Positions 1 to 11,761 of a DNA stretch of 64,000 nt are shown in pieces. The stretch comes from Kingdonia uniflora (lineage: Eukaryota; Streptophyta; Magnoliopsida; Ranunculales; Circaeasteraceae). Numbering within the stretch: the first letter of the stretch is position 1; every line of letters starts with the position of its first letter. The notes beneath the pieces were generated by a model. The model made no database searches. It was not told the origin of the DNA and saw only the letters and a list, made by a program, of their open reading frames with translations. The position numbers and the translations under genes are program-made. The stretch lies in NCBI GenBank assembly GCA_014058105.1, contig JACGCM010002894.1, forward strand, positions 434,001-498,000, given 5' to 3'.

Positions 1-183
1 TGGATGAAGTACATAATTGTGTTATTTGACAACAAATTGATGTAAGATCGGGAATTGAAAAGAACTATTACTAGTATGAGAAAATCTATGTTTCAAGCAA
101 AATTTCGAAGCAGTTTTTGCTACAAATCATCTGGACATATCTGTTTATTTTCTTCTATTTTTACTACAGCGTGAATCATCTCT

Positions 184-3100
184 TTACTTCGAAAGCCAGT
201 AGATAATAAGGAACAATGTGCAAGCTGCAATAACTGCAGACAATATTAAAGTATCTCTAGACTTCTTCCTTTTGATCGCACCTGCAAAGTGAAAAATTAC
301 CGTTTATCAGTAAATACCATCTTCGGGAAAAGTAGAATTGATTAGAAAAATGAAAATTTACGGAGTGTCATATAAATTACCAAGAAGGCCACGGATAACT
401 GGGAACTTGTCACTCAGATGCTTCACCTTCCCTTGAACATCTCCAAGCAAAGTTCGTTGTAATCCCAAAACTGACCTCGTAGTTTGAGCTTGGCTTATCA
501 CATCATCAATCTACATAATATATCATGATGACAAGATTAAGAGAATCTCTTCTTTAAATCTATTTATTTAATCTGGATAAACACATACTGTATCAGGTGA
601 AGCAAAACTAACATGAAGTCATTCAGAGATTCTCCTTCATGGCCGTGACTCAACAAGTAAATGAAAAAGGGTACCAGAAGGAGGTTCAATGACTTGTCAT
701 GTGATTCGATCAATTTACCCAAATCAATAAAATTGATGTATTTGTGTGTCATAGGAGTCACTGAGGGATTGGTACTACAACAAAATGAATGAATATAAAG
801 AGAACTAAGATTATCTGTACATATTACATAATGAACCAAGTATTCCAGTAGATGAGCTTTCACTATTTCGCAAGAGTGGAAGTATAATGTTATCACTACA
901 CATCTAAACTGCAGTTAAGGAGCCATAAAACATTTAAAATGATATGGGTGTTTGAGTCTTACTTGAACTATGCTTCCGTGTATTGCAGCCCTTTCTCGCA
1001 ATAAATGCATTCTAGGTGACATGCTCCCAGATGCCTACATGTAGGGAAATGAATTCTTGTATTATTATTAAGATGGCAATAAGGAGTTAGACAGTTCAAT
1101 TCAGCAGAAATTTTGCTTACTTTGTATTCACTGATATCATCCCTCACAGATGTCAGAAGGTCAGCATGCTCTCTCATAGAGTTTATGTTACCCTTGATTC
1201 GTCTAAATTCCTGAAAGAAAAATTAAACAAGACTGACTCACTGAGTATTCCTTAAATATCTCAATAAGATGATATGATCCGAAAATAAGGGAAAATGTCA
1301 TGGCATGCAGCCAGCAAAGCAGTTCTGAAGGTATCATGTTGAGCCAGCAGAAATTCTGAAAATAGGCATTGAGACCAGACTTGTGACGGAAGTTCAATAA
1401 GAACCTGCTATACAATACTAGATACTAATGACCTCTTTAGATGTAAAATGTTCAACAACCTTCGAGATATGCATTGGAAAAGACTTACACAAAGAAAGTT
1501 CTGATCAATAAGCCACTATACCATAATAGATAATAACTACCGCATTAGATTGTCCAATGACATACTATCTTGAATGCATATTGCACTTAAAAATAGCCAC
1601 ATGTAATAAAATTATCTTTTATGTCGATATAATATGTTTTCAGCTCGCACTAGAGAGATGGTCCCAAACGCAGGCATGAGAATACATTACCACCCAAGAA
1701 GCAAGGACGAAATCTAGCAGGCAAAATGTGAACCAAAAAAATGAACGGAATTGAAAAATATTATTTCTAGTTGTTCTCATTTCACCTGTTCATAAACCAT
1801 CTCATAGTCGTAGATATGTTTGAACTGTTTTCACTTTTCAGATTATGAAAGTAGGTATAGTCACTAGGTGGGTTTTTACTGTCAAAATTAGGAGTGACGA
1901 TATATCATACAGACAGACACACCCAAACAAGCCTGATATGCCTCGCACACTCCTACAATTTAATCCTATTTGTCTTCAGACATCTCAAAAAGATAATTTA
2001 TGTCATCTATTATAGATGAATTCCTTGTGAAGAATGTTAAAAGTAGCAGGTTACATTATCAATATCATGGTTTACATTCCAAAATACATGTGCTAATCGA
2101 GATTAGTCTCTAAATGATTTTTTCTACACAACATCTTTTAACCGTGATACTTAAACTGTGCTTTTTTTTTTCTTTCTAAATAAAATTCACTTAAAGGTTT
2201 TCCTTGATTATGCAAAATCCCACAGAACCCATATTCAAATGTGAGCTTCCATATAGAAAGACAGTATTTTAAAGTTATCATGGGTAAGCATGGGAGATCT
2301 TTTATAGACAAGGACTCGATGTTGTTAGATATGGTTGATAAATAAGTAGGTAGGACTGTACTCTAGATTTTCCATGAGCGAGCCTAGGCCAGAATTTTTT
2401 TTATAGCATTCATGACCTGCAGTATATATAAGCTTGACCTAGGCTATGAACTATTCATAGGTTCTATGACTTGTACAAAACAAAGTCAGCAAAAGTCATA
2501 GCGATGCAATTCATCCTATACTAGATGAAATGAAACAACAATTCCAATCCAAGTGAAGATCTGAAAGGCAATAACTAATAGTAGTGAACTGAAAATAAAT
2601 AATAGTGAGTTGAGAGAGCTGGACCTGTATAAACTCGTGAAGTATATCTCTGTGCCTCGCTAGCTTCTGGGTAACAGAAGTAGTTGGAGTCGCAGATGCA
2701 GCACATCGACTCATGGAGTCATTAGTATCTTGTAGCTTTTCAAGTAAGGACTGAATCTCCATTTCCATGGATTTCCATGATCTACCACCTCCAACACTAG
2801 GTGACCCAGGTTCCGAATAACCTTCAGTCCAATCACAGTAAATAACCACATATCAAATAAAACTAAGCTCAGTAATAATCTACATACAGTATAATACACA
2901 CCATCCCTTCTAACGAAATTCAACAGCTAAGAAACCCAGATCAGATCACAACTAAAGCAAGATAAAAAAAATGCCCTGCATGCCTAAAAGACTACCCATT
3001 GATACTACTCAACTGAACCAAAATGGAATCTATCAGTTGGAGGCTGAAATGTATAGCTTTTGCACTAATTCGGCATATGAAAAGAATAAAAGTAACAGGA

Positions 3101-3711
3101 TTTCATCGATTAAGGTGAGGCCATGGCAACAAATTCTAGTAGTAATTGAAGGTAGAGATAAATCCCACAAAGCATTACGCATCAAAAATTTATCACTAGA
3201 AGTACTTGGAACACCATCAAAAACATAAATAGGAGTAATGCCCATTACCCCAAAGGGTTGATGCTATCCCCTTAGTTCAATGCTTATTAAAACGCCATCG
3301 AAATGGGATTCGATCAAAAGGGGTAAGCTATTTCCTCCCCTCCTAATTGTATACAGGAATTTACCCACTTATAGAGATTCGGGGACGACATCGAGATGAC
3401 GAAGAGGACCCCAATGCAGATTTCCTTAAACCAACACAAACAAATACTAAATTCACAAATAAATCAACCCCAATTCTCTAAATCATCTAAAACATCGAAA
3501 TCCACAATACCCATTACGCACAATTTAACTAAACTACTAGTGAGGAATGAAATTAGAGATTGAGAGAAGAAGATGTACCTCCTTGTGTGAATCGAGTACC
3601 GAGCTTAGCATAAGAAGAGAGCTTAACATCGAGATCTCCTTCGATCTTACGAGCTTCTTTCCTCAATTCTTCCCAACCTGACTCTTGCAACTCCAGATTC
3701 TCAACAGTCAT
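184..3711 (-). CDS. GOS12: Golgi Qb-SNARE, GOS12/GOS28 type, complete, 6 exons
   Basis: Exons on the minus strand are 3711-3579, 2821-2625, 1210-1121, 1034-963, 510-381 and 281-184. All introns are GT-AG and the joined frame is exactly 720 nt, giving 239 aa, the length of Arabidopsis GOS12. The start is the ATG opening MTVENLELQESGWEELRKEA. The N-terminal helix is followed by the family signature KSMEMEIQSLLEKLQD and the stretch TSVTQKLARHRDILHEF. The SNARE helix contains VLGLQRTLLGDV, whose Q fits the zero-layer glutamine. The protein ends in a C-terminal anchor (TLILSAVIAACTLFLIIYW) of tail-anchored type. Known family role: a Q-SNARE for ER-Golgi and intra-Golgi vesicle fusion, facing the cytosol. 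Every exon is conserved and no disabling change is seen, so I infer a functional gene. No regulatory motif was identified with confidence. Confidence 0.96.
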
Positions 3712-4770
3712 TCTTCTCGTTTGAGAGAGTTTTTTTTTTTCAGGTTTATGGTTCTGTTAATTACAGTTATAATTTTCATGGAATTAAATTCAAGTGCATC
3801 TCCAGGAGTGTATGTGAATTTTTGTGCCAGTTCACACTGTGTTTTTGTTCCAGCAGTACCTTTTAAGTGTAGGTTGGGCTTACGACCATTGCCGGCAAAA
3901 ACAAAAAGGAAGGGAAGGTGGCGCACAGAGGAGGTAAACGGTCCCAACGCTCTTTTGACAAGCCTTACATTACGTACTTCAGATTTGGACAAGGCCTGTA
4001 ATTTTGAAAGAGGTTTTAATGGGTTTGCTTCGCTCTAACATTCCTGTTGAGAGGGATGGAGTGACAAAGATTCAGATTAAAAAGTTGGATGGCACCAAAT
4101 CACACCACAGGAAAAGGTTTTCCGGGAAGATTCGGGTTATCCAGATACATGTCCTTTCTATTATAATGTTATTGTAAGTTGATTGAAAATAGTCCTTAGG
4201 TCTCCTTGATCAGATGAACAGGTCGACTCAAGCGACAAGACTACGACCATGTTATTAAAACAGCCCCTGCAGTTTTTAAGATTTGACTCCCCATAAGCCC
4301 CAAATATAAGTCTCAAAGGTTTATTTCTTTCACAGCAGTCACCTGAGTAATAATCCTCAGGTGATATTGCTGGGGCAAATACAATTCAAAATAAGAAAAT
4401 GCCGTTTACTATGACCATACAGTCACAATATTTTTATTGCTAGAGCGCGGATATAAAACATCATACCCCGTAGTCTGAACCACTAAAGCATAAGGTAAAA
4501 TTTTCATCTGAGAAGCGGAGGTAAATCCCTCCACATTCTAGATCTGCTTGAGATAATACAATGTCAAAAATAGACATTGGAGAGCAATAGGGAAGGCGGG
4601 AATAAGAATCAAGTTCTACGATTAGCATCATCAAAGTTTTAAAAGGAGTGGCGATTACACATCCACTTTAAATCGAAACATAGAAACACCCTTTTTGGTA
4701 TTAATAAATCAGTGAACTCGAACAAGGAAGAATCTCTCAATCTTTTGCAGCGACATCCATCTTTGTTTTC
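3712..4770. other. Intergenic region upstream of GOS12
   Basis: This stretch holds the 5' flank of the SNARE gene and the 3' flank of the next gene. Short open frames on both strands (for example 3685-4038) have no recognisable motif, and one overlaps the GOS12 start region. I see no transposon termini or RNA gene. Confidence 0.5.
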
Positions 4771-6184
4771 TCATCCTGCATATATCAATCAGTAAATTAA
4801 TCATAAGTTCCTATAGCAACTAACAAACCTATATAAAAACTGCCGAACTTACCAGCTACTTTGCGCAAGACAGAGAGCAAAACAATGATGAGAGCAACTC
4901 CTGCCAATACGCCCACAATAATAGCTATTGTTTTTCCTACTTTGTCCACGTCCGGGGAATCTACATATACCAAAACAAACAACATGATGACCAAATTACA
5001 TAAAATACTACCAAAACATATCCAAATTCTCTAAAGATCGATATAATATCGACTTAGAACAAAGAGATTATTAATTATAATTTATATCACTTTTTAAGTA
5101 TATAATAACGCTGTAATGACTGCAGTTTATATTGTATAACAAGGATAATGTTCTATTTCAATTTTTGAAAAATGAAACTTTAAAGGTGTCTAAAAAGAAT
5201 GAAATGAAATAAAAATAAAAAACCATGTCTCAAGAAAGTGCTCTTAATGCTTTATTTTTGTTGACCCAGTCTTTTAAGGAATTCATGTGGACCCTCTTTT
5301 TTACAATCTTGCCAATGATCCTAAGGTGAATATTTTTCATAGATTCAGCTGCCAGAGATGGCAACATTAATGTTCAAAGGCCGGGTATAATTATATAGTT
5401 CAAAGAGGGAAGAAATCGGAACATAGAGGAGAGTGTGAAGTGCACCTGAATCGGAATCAAAGTACCCTGACGCCCAATATCGAGCATAACATTGTGCAAG
5501 GTAAACATCTGCTGCAGAAGCTGATCCGCAAACATTCTTCAGTTTCCCAACAGCCTCTGAAAGACATGAAGAGCAATCTCCCACACTCAAATCTCCCAAA
5601 CACTGCGCAAAACCCTCCACTAAACCCAAACTGCTCACTCTGAAACTAGTAGCAGTTTGCAAGTCGGACAGAACATCATCTCTGCGTCTAAAAAACTCCA
5701 CATCATAACTAGTTCCTCTGCTACACTTTTTGTACACAATGCTAGTATCAAGCTTCCCCAAGAAATCGCGGTTCTCATACCTAATTAAACAACCTTCTAG
5801 TTGTAAACTTGCAGCATATGTGTATGAACAGACTAAACCGATTTGGCCTACGGCGTTTTGGACGCACCGGGAACATTCTGATGTTTTCAGGTCACCCCTG
5901 CACTGGTAAACGCCGTATGCTGCAGCGTCTGACGGTGTGGAAGCTTCATTGCCAATGGCAAAACTGTTGTAAGAGGATTGAGAGGAAGAGCTAGTGATAG
6001 AAGAGAGTAGGGAATTGAGGTTGGTTTCAAAAAGGGAGCTTGTTTGATATTTTTCTACAGAACAAACTGCATAGATGAAGATATGAGCTTGAACACGGTA
6101 GCAATTGTGATTAGTGAGAGAAACTATGAGGAACAAGAGAGAAGAGAGTTTCAAAATGGGATTGTGAGAAGAGTTTCTCAACAT
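4771..6184 (-). CDS. Plasmodesmata-located / cysteine-rich repeat secretory protein (two DUF26 domains, TM)
   Basis: Minus-strand exons are 6184-5446, 4960-4853 and 4775-4771; together they give 852 nt and 283 aa. The third exon supplies only two codon bases and a TGA. Residues 1-34 look like a signal peptide ending near RVQA. Two DUF26 (gnk2-homologous) domains follow, each with the C-x8-C-x2-C core: CRGDLKTSECSRC and CLGDLSVGDCSSC. Exon 2 encodes a short linker and one transmembrane helix (IAIIVGVLAGVALIIVLLSV) with only a few cytosolic residues. There is no kinase domain, so this is a PDLP-type protein rather than a CRK. Known family role: type I membrane proteins of plasmodesmata that affect cell-to-cell trafficking and callose. 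The sequence is closest by memory to the PDLP6/7/8 subgroup, which is unproven. A minimal last exon with an almost immediate stop is unusual but agrees with the very short tails of this family. Confidence 0.9.
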
Positions 6185-7564
6185 CTTTGTTTTGTTTCTA
6201 GTTGTGTTTGCTTTTGTTTTGTGAGATTTGTGTTGATGTTTTGGAAGGGGTTTTTAGTCTTTGTCTTGAGAGGTTTTACGAAAAAAAGAAGCCTAGTGGT
6301 TTCCATTGTGTTTATCGGGTGATAATTGCATATGCCTTTAGCTTTCCCCTTTTGTCAATGGTCATAATCATCATCTTCATAAAGTACATTATTATTCCTG
6401 TCTAAACCTAGTGGGATATGAAGCTTGAGTTTGGTTTAGCTAACAGGATTGAAACCCATGTCCTCATAACAAGAGAAAAGCAGGGTTAAGTCCCCAATAA
6501 ATCTAAAACGCATGAGTACAATCAAATTCAACTTTCAAGACCCAGTACTCTTAATCTGGCAAAAAAAATTCCTTTAATTTTCTCCTCCAAGCAAAACTAG
6601 AGGCAATGGTCAATTTGTTGGACCTTCTGGAGCACATTATTGTATTGCTTTTTCCCTAATCATACTCAAATCTAAGTGAAACTCTAGCAGGATGTGACTT
6701 CATTGATAATATATAAGTAATGGCTGTTAAGGAGTCAGGTTCTTCTGATACTGAAAATTACTAGGGGAATCTTGCCTGTTAAGGGCTAATACATGTAAAC
6801 TGCTACCGTTCAACAGGTTGTAGAGGCTTGGATATGTTGCTTGTATACTAATATCTCTCTTCATCATTTTCTCAAATTTCTCTCTTTTAAGGGCACTTTA
6901 ATCTTTTCATGTTAGACTTATTGTTCTAATAATCTAATCTTAGGCCGTTTAATGAACTTACCCTGTGAGTATGATTACACACAACATGACAGTGGTCCTA
7001 GTAGAGCACTTACTCTCAGTTTGACTAAAGAAAGAATCAGCTGCCACTCCTCCCAATGGCAGTGGATTTGTTGCCATTATAGAAAATCGTGCAATCTCTA
7101 CAGTATCTCTAAGAAAAGGTTTTATGATTATTAACTGCAACTGCCTAATATGTATTCGTATTGCCATGGTTCTAGCAACAGGATACAAGAAAGGTAAATG
7201 GGTTCTCAGGAAGTTTGCCTAAACATCCTTTCCTGCTGGCAGAAAACAAAATCTTCCTACGTTGTAAAACCAATTTAGGCACATATTTTGACATTACTGA
7301 TTTTACTGTCTGCAAACACGCGACTCATGAGTCGTGACTAATAGTGTTCGCCACGTACCCCCACTTCGAACTGCATGGGACATAAAGTACCCTGTAGAGT
7401 TGACTTGTCAGGGGATTTTTCAGATTCATAGATTATATGGGAATGATGGAGAAGGGTTCTTAACTAGATTAAAAAAAAATCAACCTGAAACCAGTTGAAA
7501 AAAGTAGGTTGAGGTGAGGAACTTATCCATCCACATGTTCTTCTTAGGTGACAACTCTGTCTAG
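6185..7564. other. Upstream region of the PDLP gene
   Basis: AT-rich 5' flank of the PDLP-type gene. The first ~110 bases after the ATG (6185-6300) are the copy that recurs at about 7720-7830. Open frames such as 6044-6322 (+) are the antisense of the signal-peptide exon plus leader. Nothing else is recognised. Confidence 0.5.
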
Positions 7565-7830
7565 CTCTGATTTGACTTACAGGATATATGAGAATGAACA
7601 TTGCAGTTGTTCTCATTAGTGAGAGATAACTATGAGAAAGAATTATAGAAAAAAATAACTATGAGAAAGAAGATAAAAACAAGTTTCGATATGGGGTTGT
7701 GAAAAAAGTTCCTCAACATTTTTGTATTTTTCTTTAGATGTGTGTACTTGTGTTTGCTTTTGTTTGTGTTACTTAGTTTTGATGGCTGTGAAAGATAGTT
7801 TAGACATGTTTGAAGGGTGTGAATTTCTTG
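7565..7830 (-). pseudogene. Decayed duplicate of the PDLP first exon and leader
   Basis: On the minus strand, an ATG at 7719-7717 opens MLRNFFHNPISKLVFIFF, clearly parallel to MLRNSSHNPILKLSSLLF of the gene at 6184. After a short insertion the likeness resumes (LTNENN.. against LTNHN..) and then fades near 7565. The matching leader DNA extends to about 7830. A local duplication of aactatgagaaagaa (near 7629 and 7659) caused the insertion. No DUF26 domain follows, so only the signal-peptide end was copied or has survived. It is inferred to be non-functional and to derive from a local tandem duplication. Confidence 0.75.
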
Positions 7831-7988
7831 AGTCGTGGATTATATTCTCTTCTTGGAAATTTGCTTTATTTCTAAGAAGAGGAGCATCAGCAAGCATTTT
7901 TTTTTTATGGCTTAGAAACTTTGGAGGACGAGGCAGCAAAAAACATATAAATTTGTGTTTTTGACAAACAAATTCAAACTTAGGTGAA

Positions 7989-8043
7989 ACTCATGCAACA
8001 AGATAAATGCTTATGCTCATGCGACAAGATAAATGCTTATACA
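7989..8043. repeat. Short tandem duplication (~28 bp x2)
   Basis: The unit containing acaagataaatgcttat occurs twice in direct succession, each copy preceded by catgc(a/g). It lies in the 3' flank of the THG1 gene and no function is evident. Confidence 0.6.
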
Positions 8044-8143
8044 AATGATTGGAAGAATAATACTTACTTATTTTAAAATAAATACGATCATACCTACTAA
8101 AACAGTGCAGTTCTGATAAAAAGATTAGATCAGGGCCATGAGG

Positions 8144-10999
8144 CTAGTCAACAAGAAGGCTTGGGTGCTCTCTCCAAAAGCTTTCTCCGATTATATCACA
8201 ATGGCTTACAACCACCTTCTTCCGCAATCTCTTAACCGGGTCTCCACCCTCATCATACTTCACAATCTCTTCCACCTGAAAGTTAAAAAGCAAATAGAAT
8301 CATCGGTTAGAAAGTATTAGTCTTAGATTTATTGACGCATGAGAGGATTTTAACATATGGAAAGACATTTTAAGCCACATAAAAATGTGTAACAAAAAAT
8401 ACTAGCCTAGCTCACTTTTTCCTTCTAAGTAAGAAAAACCATATTAATGAATATAAGTAGTCATAATAGAACATTTCAAAAACACGAAACGAAGTATGAC
8501 AAACAGACATCTCCTAAGCACTGTTTCACCTCCTAAAAGGTTGACGCACTAAGATTGTTACTGATAGATAATTTAATCCTCTGAAAATTAAAGAGCGTAT
8601 AAAGTAGCTCTAGCTAGAATCTTCATGGGGAGTTTGGAAAGATATTCTTCCCGCCTAACACAATAAATGGCTATAGACCTAAAAGAATCAAAGAGAAAAG
8701 AATGATAACACAACGCATATAAAAGAGGGCAATGATGATGTGCAACCAACAACCCTGAGTATTTCTATTTTGAGGTCTTTAGATACTTCCAACGATTTAT
8801 TAGGCAGGTAGACCTAAAGAGTTCGCGCCTAGCACAACTTTGAATGAGTAAATAATTGGTGATGAACGAAAAGTTTCCTCTAAGAATTGGATATGTATTA
8901 GTATTACCTTATCATTAAAGATGCAAGATCCTTTGCGGAATATGGCTGGTTGGTGGTTGTAGTTGACGCCAAATTGTTGAAAAAGTAAATCATTTTTCTC
9001 TTGCGTCTGAGTTCCCTGGAGAGTAAAAGATCTTATTAGATGTTTGAATGTTGAGAGAAAAAAAAATAAAAAAAATAACAAGAACCCAAAGCCAATGACT
9101 AAAAACAAAAAGTAACCACAAGAATTGTGTGCATGTCCTGAACATGGTGTTCCAACAACAGCTAGAAAAACTAGAAATTCGTCAAATTCAAATAACAGAC
9201 TTTCAACATCACTCCAGCCAAGTACTATGCCAGAAGGTCGCCTAAATTGTTTGCCAATCACTCCTTCAGGAACATAATATATTAAATCCTTGTTTAAGAT
9301 TTTATTTCAGTAAAGGGAGTAAGATGCCTGAAATTATACTTGACAGACCTCCCGTACAGAATCTTCACAAAAGAACAAATTAATATTATGGTCCCTAGTG
9401 ATTTTCAGGTCCAGTATTTGAGCAGGTCAGTGTCCGAAATTTTACTTTGTCGACCCACCACACGTTGAATATCAAGTTTGTGACAATGCTACACATGACT
9501 GAAATAGACAAAAGGCAAGGTGGAGTACTCCGAAGTTGAGTTACTCTCCAATGGAACTTGGAAACCAAATTCTAATGCTCTACATCGGCAATTTTCAAAA
9601 CTAATCTTCTAGATCTAACCACTTAACCTAAGCAACTTGTTTGCTAATTACCTATCGGTGAAAGAAAAAAAAGAATAAAAAAAAAGACAATTACACGTAG
9701 AAAATAATCTTATGAACGCGGAACTGAATAAGTCAAGAAACCTTTAAAATATCTTGAGCTTCTGCTTCGGTCTTCCCAGACTTAACTAGCATCCAGAAAC
9801 AAGTGTTGTATTGATTATTGATGTGACCTGAGAAATAGGAAAAGGAAATGGAAGGTTATAGTCCACTAAAAACAAAGATTGTATTTCAATTCTAGGCAAG
9901 CTAGACTCAATACGAACAACTACTAAGGCTCGGTATAAGTATTAAATGGAAAATAACATTGTTACTTACAATCTACTTGTCTCCATGCCAGATAATCTCG
10001 AAGAATATTGGTTGCTGGATAGGATATAGCGCGCCCATCAAAAGAGGGCGTAGACTTTAACTCTTTTTCAGGAAAAAATTCTTTCCATTTCATCACGTAC
10101 ACGGACGAGAAGAATGATACACAGATGGACACAATCTTGCTGCAAAAGTTTATTAGGAAGCCTGTAAGTGGTGCACTTAATAGATTGCCATTTGCCAGTT
10201 TAAGAGTAACCAATTATGGGAGTTTAACGTAAGGTAAGAGAATGAAAGAAGAAATAAACCTGGCACGCCTTCGGTAGAACTGAGATGTCTTCTTAAAAAC
10301 GAAGCTGGAAGTTGGAACATTACTAGCAATGTCAGCAGCTTCAAATATAAAAAAAACCATTTTAATAATATGATCTTGCAAACAATAGCAGTTAATTGGA
10401 CTGATATACTTTTGAACAACCATATTACCTGTATTCGTCACTGACCCCATACGAAAAAATTATATCTGCGAACTCTTCTAACATGGCCACTGCACAGGCG
10501 TTCATCAAATTCAATGCTTGTTTATCATTTGGCTTTTCAAATTGGTGCTCTTTACAAAATCTGCAGCGAACAATGAAAGCAAAATTGTAGTACAATAGAT
10601 GCATATGAAAATTACGTTCAGAATCACCTAATAGTTTTTCAGAAGGGTCTTTCAAAATGCGAAAGTATTTCTTCGCACCTATGAATGGCATAGGCACTGC
10701 TTGGTATCCTCAAAATAACTCCACAAATAAAGTGTTATGGGTTATTTCCAGTGATCCCGCAGTTAGTAACCATTAGTTTCAGTTATGAGGAAATTCTCAA
10801 CTTGAACCCTCTATTGTAATGGGTTGTTGTCACTATATCAACTACAAGCAAGAGCAACATGAATCATCATGGCATAAACAAAATAGTGATTTTACCGATG
10901 AAAATGGCGACCGTCAATTCTAACAACAATCCATGTTGAAGGCATCAACTTATCATCAACTTCAAAAGACTTGACATATTCATACTTGCTGTTAGCCAT
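8144..10999 (-). CDS. THG1: tRNA(His) guanylyltransferase, single-domain, complete, 7 exons
   Basis: Minus-strand exons are 10999-10896, 10560-10429, 10304-10260, 10139-9970, 9827-9742, 9015-8908 and 8275-8144. They join to 777 nt, 258 aa, with all GT-AG introns. The start [14 protein letters not shown] is the usual N-terminus of the family. Metal-binding acidic residues are present: the Asp of RIDGRHF and the DE pair of [14 protein letters not shown]. Other conserved blocks are [34 protein letters not shown] and the C-terminal FWREHPSLL. The enzyme adds the extra 5' G (G-1) to tRNA-His by 3'-5' addition, which histidyl-tRNA synthetase needs. The length agrees with yeast and animal single-domain enzymes. 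Arabidopsis THG1 as I recall it carries two tandem copies, so a one-domain plant form is notable. No disabling change is seen. Confidence 0.95.
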
Positions 11000-11399
11000 C
11001 TAAAACCAAACTTTCCTCTCACACCTGAAATTCACCACAAAACTAACTCAATTACAAGTTAACTTAGAAAGACAATTACTAATTGGAGAGAGTGTTTGTT
11101 GTGTCTCAGTTTTTATGTTATGTTGTTGTTTTGTGTCGTTTTCAACAGTTTGTGTTGTTTTATTGAGTGGAGTGGGGTTGTTGTTGTTTATCAAAATCAA
11201 AGCTCTTGCCTCTTGAACGGTTGAACCCTCTCAAATTCTCTCCTTCACTCCTGTTTCATTGAGGTAAGTTGTTATGTTGTTGTTCTAAGTAACTGAAATA
11301 GTTTAGGTTTTATTGTTTTTGTGTTTCCTTGACAACCCCAAATTACTTTGAAGCAGTAGCAACTCAATCATTTGAGTTTAATTCTATGATCAACACTAA
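11000..11399. other. Leader/promoter side of THG1
   Basis: The 5' flank of THG1 with T/G-rich runs (repeated ttgttgtt). No open frame with recognisable homology and no transposon end is seen before the small MITE at 11400. Confidence 0.45.
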
Positions 11400-11486
11400 G
11401 GTGGTGTTTGTTTTTAAGTTCCAACTGCTGAATTTTTTTAGCTTGCTTCAAGTGCTGAAATTAAAAGAAGCAAAACAAACACCACC
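11400..11486. mobile_element. Tiny MITE, TAA target duplication (PIF/Harbinger-like)
   Basis: Imperfect terminal inverted repeats ggtggtgtttgttttt and aaaacaaacaccacc bound an 87-bp segment. It is flanked on both sides by TAA (11397-11399 and 11487-11489), the target duplication preferred by PIF/Harbinger elements. It has no coding capacity. The superfamily is inferred from the 3-bp duplication alone. Confidence 0.65.
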
Positions 11487-11761
11487 TAAGTCTTGCCATT
11501 ATAAGTAGTTTGCTGTTGAAACTTGGATATTGTAGCAGCAGAGGTGAAAGAGATGAGTAACTTAATATTATTTTGCACTAGTGGCAAAGCCAAGAATTTG
11601 GTCAATAGAATCTAGCCTCTTTGCAAATTTTTCATACTCAATACTTGAATTTTTTTTCAAGCATTTGTGGGTGTTCCTCTAACAAGATTTAATATTTTGA
11701 TTTTTTTAAAACGGCGCCCCATGGTTTTTAAAAAAATCAAGAGCGCCCCATGTTCCGAGTG

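Noticed and set aside
3685..4038. 117-aa plus-strand ORF as a gene
   Set aside because: It starts within the antisense of the GOS12 start codon region and has no recognisable motif.
5440..6405. Plus-strand open frames across the PDLP gene
   Set aside because: They are antisense to the DUF26 exon and its leader and show no family motifs.
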